Source of the DNA: Azolla caroliniana
Taxonomy: Eukaryota; Polypodiophyta
NCBI GenBank assembly: GCA_043228905.1
Contig: JBHGNT010000016.1
Span: 15,252,001-15,316,000 of the forward strand
Direction of reading: 5' to 3'
DNA length: 64,000 nt
Shown here: piece by piece, positions 60,501 through 64,000 of the stretch
Layout: each line of letters opens with the position of its first letter
How positions within the stretch are numbered: position 1 is the stretch's first letter
Notes under the pieces: generated by a model
Databases searched by the model: none
What the model was told of the DNA's origin: nothing
Seen by the model: the letters and a program-made list of their open reading frames with translations, nothing else
Made by a program: the position numbers and the translations under genes

Positions 60501-61274
60501 AAATCGTAAACGAAAACCGAACCGACTGGGATACAAAGCTACAAAGCGCGTTGTGGGCATACCGGACAACATACAAGACCAGTATCCGGACGACACCATT
60601 CCGGTTAGCATTTGGATTGGAAGCAGTCATGTCGATGGAATTTCAAATTCCAAGCTTTCGAATACAGGTTCGGGAACGGTTAAGCGAGAGGGAATCGGAA
60701 AAGATCTGGCTGGCAACTTTATTTGAATTAAAAGAGCACCAAATAGCCAGTGTGCTACAATTGGAGCCGGATCAAAGAAGATGGAAAGCATTTGTGGACC
60801 GGCAAAAAAAGGGAAATGAAAAACAGTTCGGAATCGGCAAGGTAGTATTAGTGTTCTAGATCCACATGGGCGCAATGCCAAGAAAGCTAGGGTTTTGGTG
60901 GACCGGGCCGTATTGGATAACGCGAGAATTTAAGGGGTCCTATCAACTCGGCACATTAGCCGTTGTAGTTCTAGAGAAGTAGGTTAATGGATTCCGGCTA
61001 AAACCCTACCACAGACAAATGCCACGAGACCCGTTCGAGCAATGGGACAATGGAACTGAAGCTGGTAGAGGAAACCAGGAGCCAGTATCTGATTTGGTGG
61101 CGCCAGATATTACCGAAGTATAATACCACCTGTCAGTAATTAAAAAAAGAAGAAGAGTGTGGCACATTAAAGAAAAAGGAACGGACACCACAAAAAGATG
61201 TCAGCCATTTAAAGCGCACCACGCAACATACCACTACTATTATAGTACAAAACGTGCATGCACAGGAATCAAGA
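57521..61274 (+). pseudogene. Element E: decayed D-family pol fragment
   Basis: It starts abruptly within the block before the protease (aligned with D about residue 690) and runs to just past integrase. The order is protease (IVDGEPGVNVIS), RT (58640-59220; FLDDF kept), RNase H (VFVDTSDIAIGS) with a deletion near 59635, then integrase. Integrase has lost about 35 codons near 60380, including the second catalytic aspartate. A tandem copy of about 46 bp lies at 58036-58122. At least eight in-frame stops occur, several from CGA or CAG codons. There is no LTR and no clear ORF2. It is cut at 61274 by copia 3. Confidence 0.87.
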
Positions 61275-61656
61275 TGTTAGGATCTTGGTCCCTCCGGATA
61301 GGATACGAAGGCCTGGCATCGGAAGACCCAGTGAGAACCGGATGACGAGTACCCGGCAAGGAAGACCTGGTGAGAACCGGATGTTGCAAGCCCGGCATCG
61401 GAAGACCCGGTGAGAACCGGATGACGAGTACCCGGCAAGGAAGACCCGCTGAGAACCGGATGTTGTAGGCCCGGTGAGAACCTCTCACCGGATGAAGGGA
61501 CACATGTGTAGATATGTTTATGAGAGCCCATTGGGGCTATATCTGTAAATAGTCCTAATGTCATATTAGTATAAATGTGACCTAGGGCAAACAATGTGAT
61601 GGGGATCATAGTTGTTGTTATTACCTTTGTATACCGTGATTGGTGTAACGACTGTA

Positions 61657-61692
<36 letters not shown>

Positions 61693-61979
61693 GTGAGTGA
61701 GTGATACAGAGCATGTCTCTGTTGTAATCGCCGCCAGGCGAAGATTGTGAGCAAGAGGTCGTTGCCTCCGTGCTCCCTGTTGTACTCCTTGACATAGTGA
61801 TAGTTTGGAGTCTGTGGACTCCCGTAGTTTTTCCCTCTCAGGGTTTTCCACGCTAACATCCTGTGTATTCTCTTTCTGTTTGTGTACTTACCTCCATTCC
61901 CATTTCCTCTGTGTTTGATTCTCATCAAGTGATCTATGCTTCGGTTGTGGCCGGAGATTATTCCGCATATTTCATCTCA
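61275..61979 (+). repeat. 5' LTR of copia 3
   Basis: 705 bp, TGTTAGGATCTTGG to TTTCATCTCA. It has a U3 tandem repeat block, a GA/GAGT microsatellite (about 61660-61703) in the R/U5 part, and a leader like that of copia 2. Confidence 0.87.
61295..61495. repeat. U3 minisatellite of copia 3
   Basis: Five units of 33-44 bp starting CGGAT at 61295, 61339, 61378, 61418 and 61457. Two unit types (ACGAGTACCCGGCAAGG and TTGCAAGCCCGGCATCGG) alternate, and each ends GGTGAGAAC or nearly so. Repeats in this part of plant copia LTRs often act as transcription enhancers. Confidence 0.85.
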
Positions 61980-61982
61980 AAC

Positions 61983-61994
61983 TGGTATCAGAGC
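61983..61994 (+). promoter_or_regulatory. Primer binding site of copia 3 (tRNA-iMet)
   Basis: TGGTATCAGAGC, the exact standard complement to the 3' end of plant initiator tRNA-Met, three bases inside the LTR end. Confidence 0.95.
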
Positions 61995-62010
61995 TCAACG
62001 ACACAGAAAA

Positions 62011-64000
62011 ATGGACAATTCGTTGGGAGGCATGTTCAAGCTCACCGGCTCCAACTATTCAGTGTGGAAGTCGAAGATGAGGGACATGCTCGTGGTTAAA
62101 GATCTTTGGTTGCCAGTTCAGTTCGGGGACAAGAGACCAGACAAAATCGATGCCACGATATGGGAGGTGATGCACATGAACACAACGGCGTACATACGGT
62201 GCTTCATCGACATGAGTCTATACAACAACATCAATGAAGAGAGTAAGGCTCATGAGCTCTGGGAGAAGATCGGCATTATGTTTCAGAACAAAAATGTTGT
62301 TAATCAAGTTTCGGTATTTCGGAAGCTAATAAGACTTTGAAACCAAGATGGCTCCAGCATGGTGGAGCACATGAATGCCTTCCAGGGGTTGATCCACCAA
62401 GCAACATCATTGGAAGTACCTCTCGCCGATGAGGTACTAGCACTACTCATGCTCGGTTGGTTGTCACTTTAGGCAATGCCGGGCCGGAAGGGAAACAGTT
62501 ATCCCTAACAAGAGTGAAGTTGAGCTTGCTAGACGAGGAGGTGCGTCGGAAAGACAAGGATACGAGCTCCGACTCCAAAATGCTCCTTACTGAATCGGAA
62601 CGCGGAAGACAAAGGAACCGTAGTCCCCCGAACCGGGAAAATTCGGGGACACGGTCAAAGTCAAGGGGGAGGCCTACTTGCTTATATTGCGGCAAGCCAG
62701 GACACTTCCAGAAGAACTGTCGGCACTTCCGAAAGGACAAGGAAACCGAAAGTACCGATTCGAAGCGGACACCGGACCGGAACGGTAAAGACCGAAGGGG
62801 GCCGAACCGGAAGGGAATGAAGACAATCGCGGCAAGTGAAGAAGAGTTGATGCTCATCACCGAGGAGAGTGAGTTGAACCTTGCCGGCAACGAGACAACG
62901 TGGGTTGTCGATTCTGGAGCATCGTTCCACCTTACCCCGGACCGGAAATGCTTCTCATTCTACACAACCGGTGATCACGGCTGTGTCCGGATGGGGAATG
63001 AAGGTACATGCCGAATTATCGGCATAGGAGACGTATTGTTGACAACACGAACCAGATGCAAGCTGCTACTGAAGGATGTCTGACACGTTCCGGAGGTTCG
63101 ACTGAACCTGATATCAGTCGGTCGGCTAGATGATGAAGGCTACACGAGTAGCATCCGCAACGGAGTCATGAAATTTAGCAAAGGGAGCCTAATAGTGGCT
63201 CAGGCCCGGAAGGTCAACACGTTGTACCTGATGAATGCCCGGCTATGTCCGGAAGAAATGAACGTGGCTTCCGACACTGTCGGTGAGCTGCAGCACAAGA
63301 GACTGTGTCACATGAGCGTGAAGTGGATGAAGAGGCTTGCCGATGACAACCTCATTCCGGTGAAGAACGTGCATCTTGAGAGGTGCACCGACTGCCTAGC
63401 CGGTAAGCAAAACCGGACCTCCTTCCAATCAAGGCCACCGATGAGACGTAATGCACCATTGGAGTTGGTGCATACCGATGTGTGTCAAGTGGACACGAAG
63501 TCCCATGTCGGAGCGCAGTACTTTGTGACGTTCATAGATGACCATAGCAGGAGGCTATGGACCACACCGTTGAAGACAAAGGATCAGGTGTTATCCGTCT
63601 TCAAGGAGCTCCACGCAAGAGTGGAAAGAGAAACCGGACGGAAGCTGAAGTCCGTTCGAGCAAATAACGGAGGGGAATACCGGGGGCAGTTCGAGGAGTA
63701 CTGCCGCTCGAAGGGAATCCGGCTCAAATTTTCCATGCCGAAGATGCCGGAACTAAATGGGCTAGCGGAGAGGATGAACCAGACCATAATGGAAAGGGTC
63801 CGGAGTATGCTTGCGCATGCAAAATTACCCAAGACGTTTTGGGCTAGCCCATGCTAAACTACCCAAGACATTTTGGGCTGAGGCGCTGTCGACAACGACG
63901 TATGTGATAAACAAATCACGCTAAGTGGCCTTGGATGGAGACACGCCGCAAAAGGTGTGAACCGGTAAGGAAGTGTCCTATCGGCATTTGAAGGTGTTCG
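62011..64000 (+). pseudogene. Copia 3 gag-pol (partial, with stops)
   Basis: Gag starts MDNSLGGMFKLTGSNYSVWK. A stop (TGA, 62338) and a short deletion with frameshift near 62455 follow. The next frame (62457-63083) holds an Arg/Ser-rich stretch, the knuckle CLYCGKPGHFQKNC and the protease VVDSGASFHLTPDRKCF. TGA at 63081 precedes integrase (63090-63857), which has a zinc part (HKRLCHM ... CTDCLAGKQNRTSF) and a core with HTDVCQVDTKSHVGAQYFVT, FIDDHSRRLW and ELNGLAERMNQ. An imperfect tandem copy of about 33 bp near 63808-63878 introduces a stop and shifts frame. Confidence 0.87.

Larger units (their letters stand above)
61275..64000 (+). mobile_element. Copia 3: Ty1/copia element, runs off the window
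   Basis: 5' LTR (61275-61979), tRNA-iMet primer site (61983-61994) and gag-pol up to the start of RT. It is a relative of copia 2 (30063-32676) but less decayed. It is inserted in element E; its 3' end and second LTR lie beyond 64000. Confidence 0.9.

Noticed and set aside
61295-61495. CRISPR-like array
   Set aside because: Adjacent units without spacers, inside a retrotransposon LTR in plant DNA.
1-64000. The whole window as mitochondrial DNA with transposon insertions
   Set aside because: The mitochondrial part is bounded on both sides by one and the same retroelement gene, and the other 59 kb is layered nuclear-type retrotransposons.

Overview
This 64 kb window looks like nuclear repeat DNA from a land plant. 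It is almost wholly made of nested LTR retrotransposons, and I see no host protein-coding gene. Codon use, the chromodomain integrases, the tRNA-iMet primer sites of the Ty1/copia elements and a block of land-plant mitochondrial tRNA genes all point to a plant. The mitochondrial block carries native-type trnW-CCA and trnV-UAC, which flowering plants generally lack in that form. I therefore lean towards a seedless plant (bryophyte, lycophyte or fern); this is inference, not proof.

Left part (1-27952). A Ty3 chromovirus on the minus strand (element 1, 1137-27947, target duplication GGACA) has been opened by three later insertions. (i) Element A (2430-17593, duplication CCAAT) is a long non-chromodomain Ty3 element. 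It is itself opened by chromovirus C (9142-14861, duplication CTCTG), which holds a solo LTR (11698-12178, duplication GCGGC). (ii) A 942-bp unclassified insertion X lies at 18975-19916. (iii) A young chromovirus B occupies 20569-26245 (duplication CTATC).

Middle and right part (27953-64000). Remains of copia 1 are cut by copia 2, which is cut by a minus-strand Ty3 element F2. F2 received two insertions. Element D (32918-42453, duplication AAGCA) sits in its LTR; it is complete, with an open 2004-aa Gag-Pol and a second 883-aa ORF. Chromovirus G sits in its integrase. G was opened by Ty3 element F1 (44470-55872), and the reverse-transcriptase gene of F1 was opened by about 4.4 kb of mitochondrial DNA carrying six whole tRNA genes and one cut one. 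G is truncated at 57522 and joined to a decayed D-like element E, into which copia 3 inserted and runs off the window.

The most interesting signals are these. (1) Chromoviruses B, C and G appear to be self-primed. The predicted 5' end of the transcript is complementary to a site just inside the 5' LTR, in three different sequence versions and with a compensating change between B and G. (2) Elements D and A share a conserved second ORF (globular N-terminus, long coiled coil, acidic/Gln-rich tail) for which I recognise no function. (3) Heat-shock-element arrays and tRNA-like A/B boxes recur in the chromovirus LTRs. (4) The mitochondrial DNA insert interrupts a retroelement.
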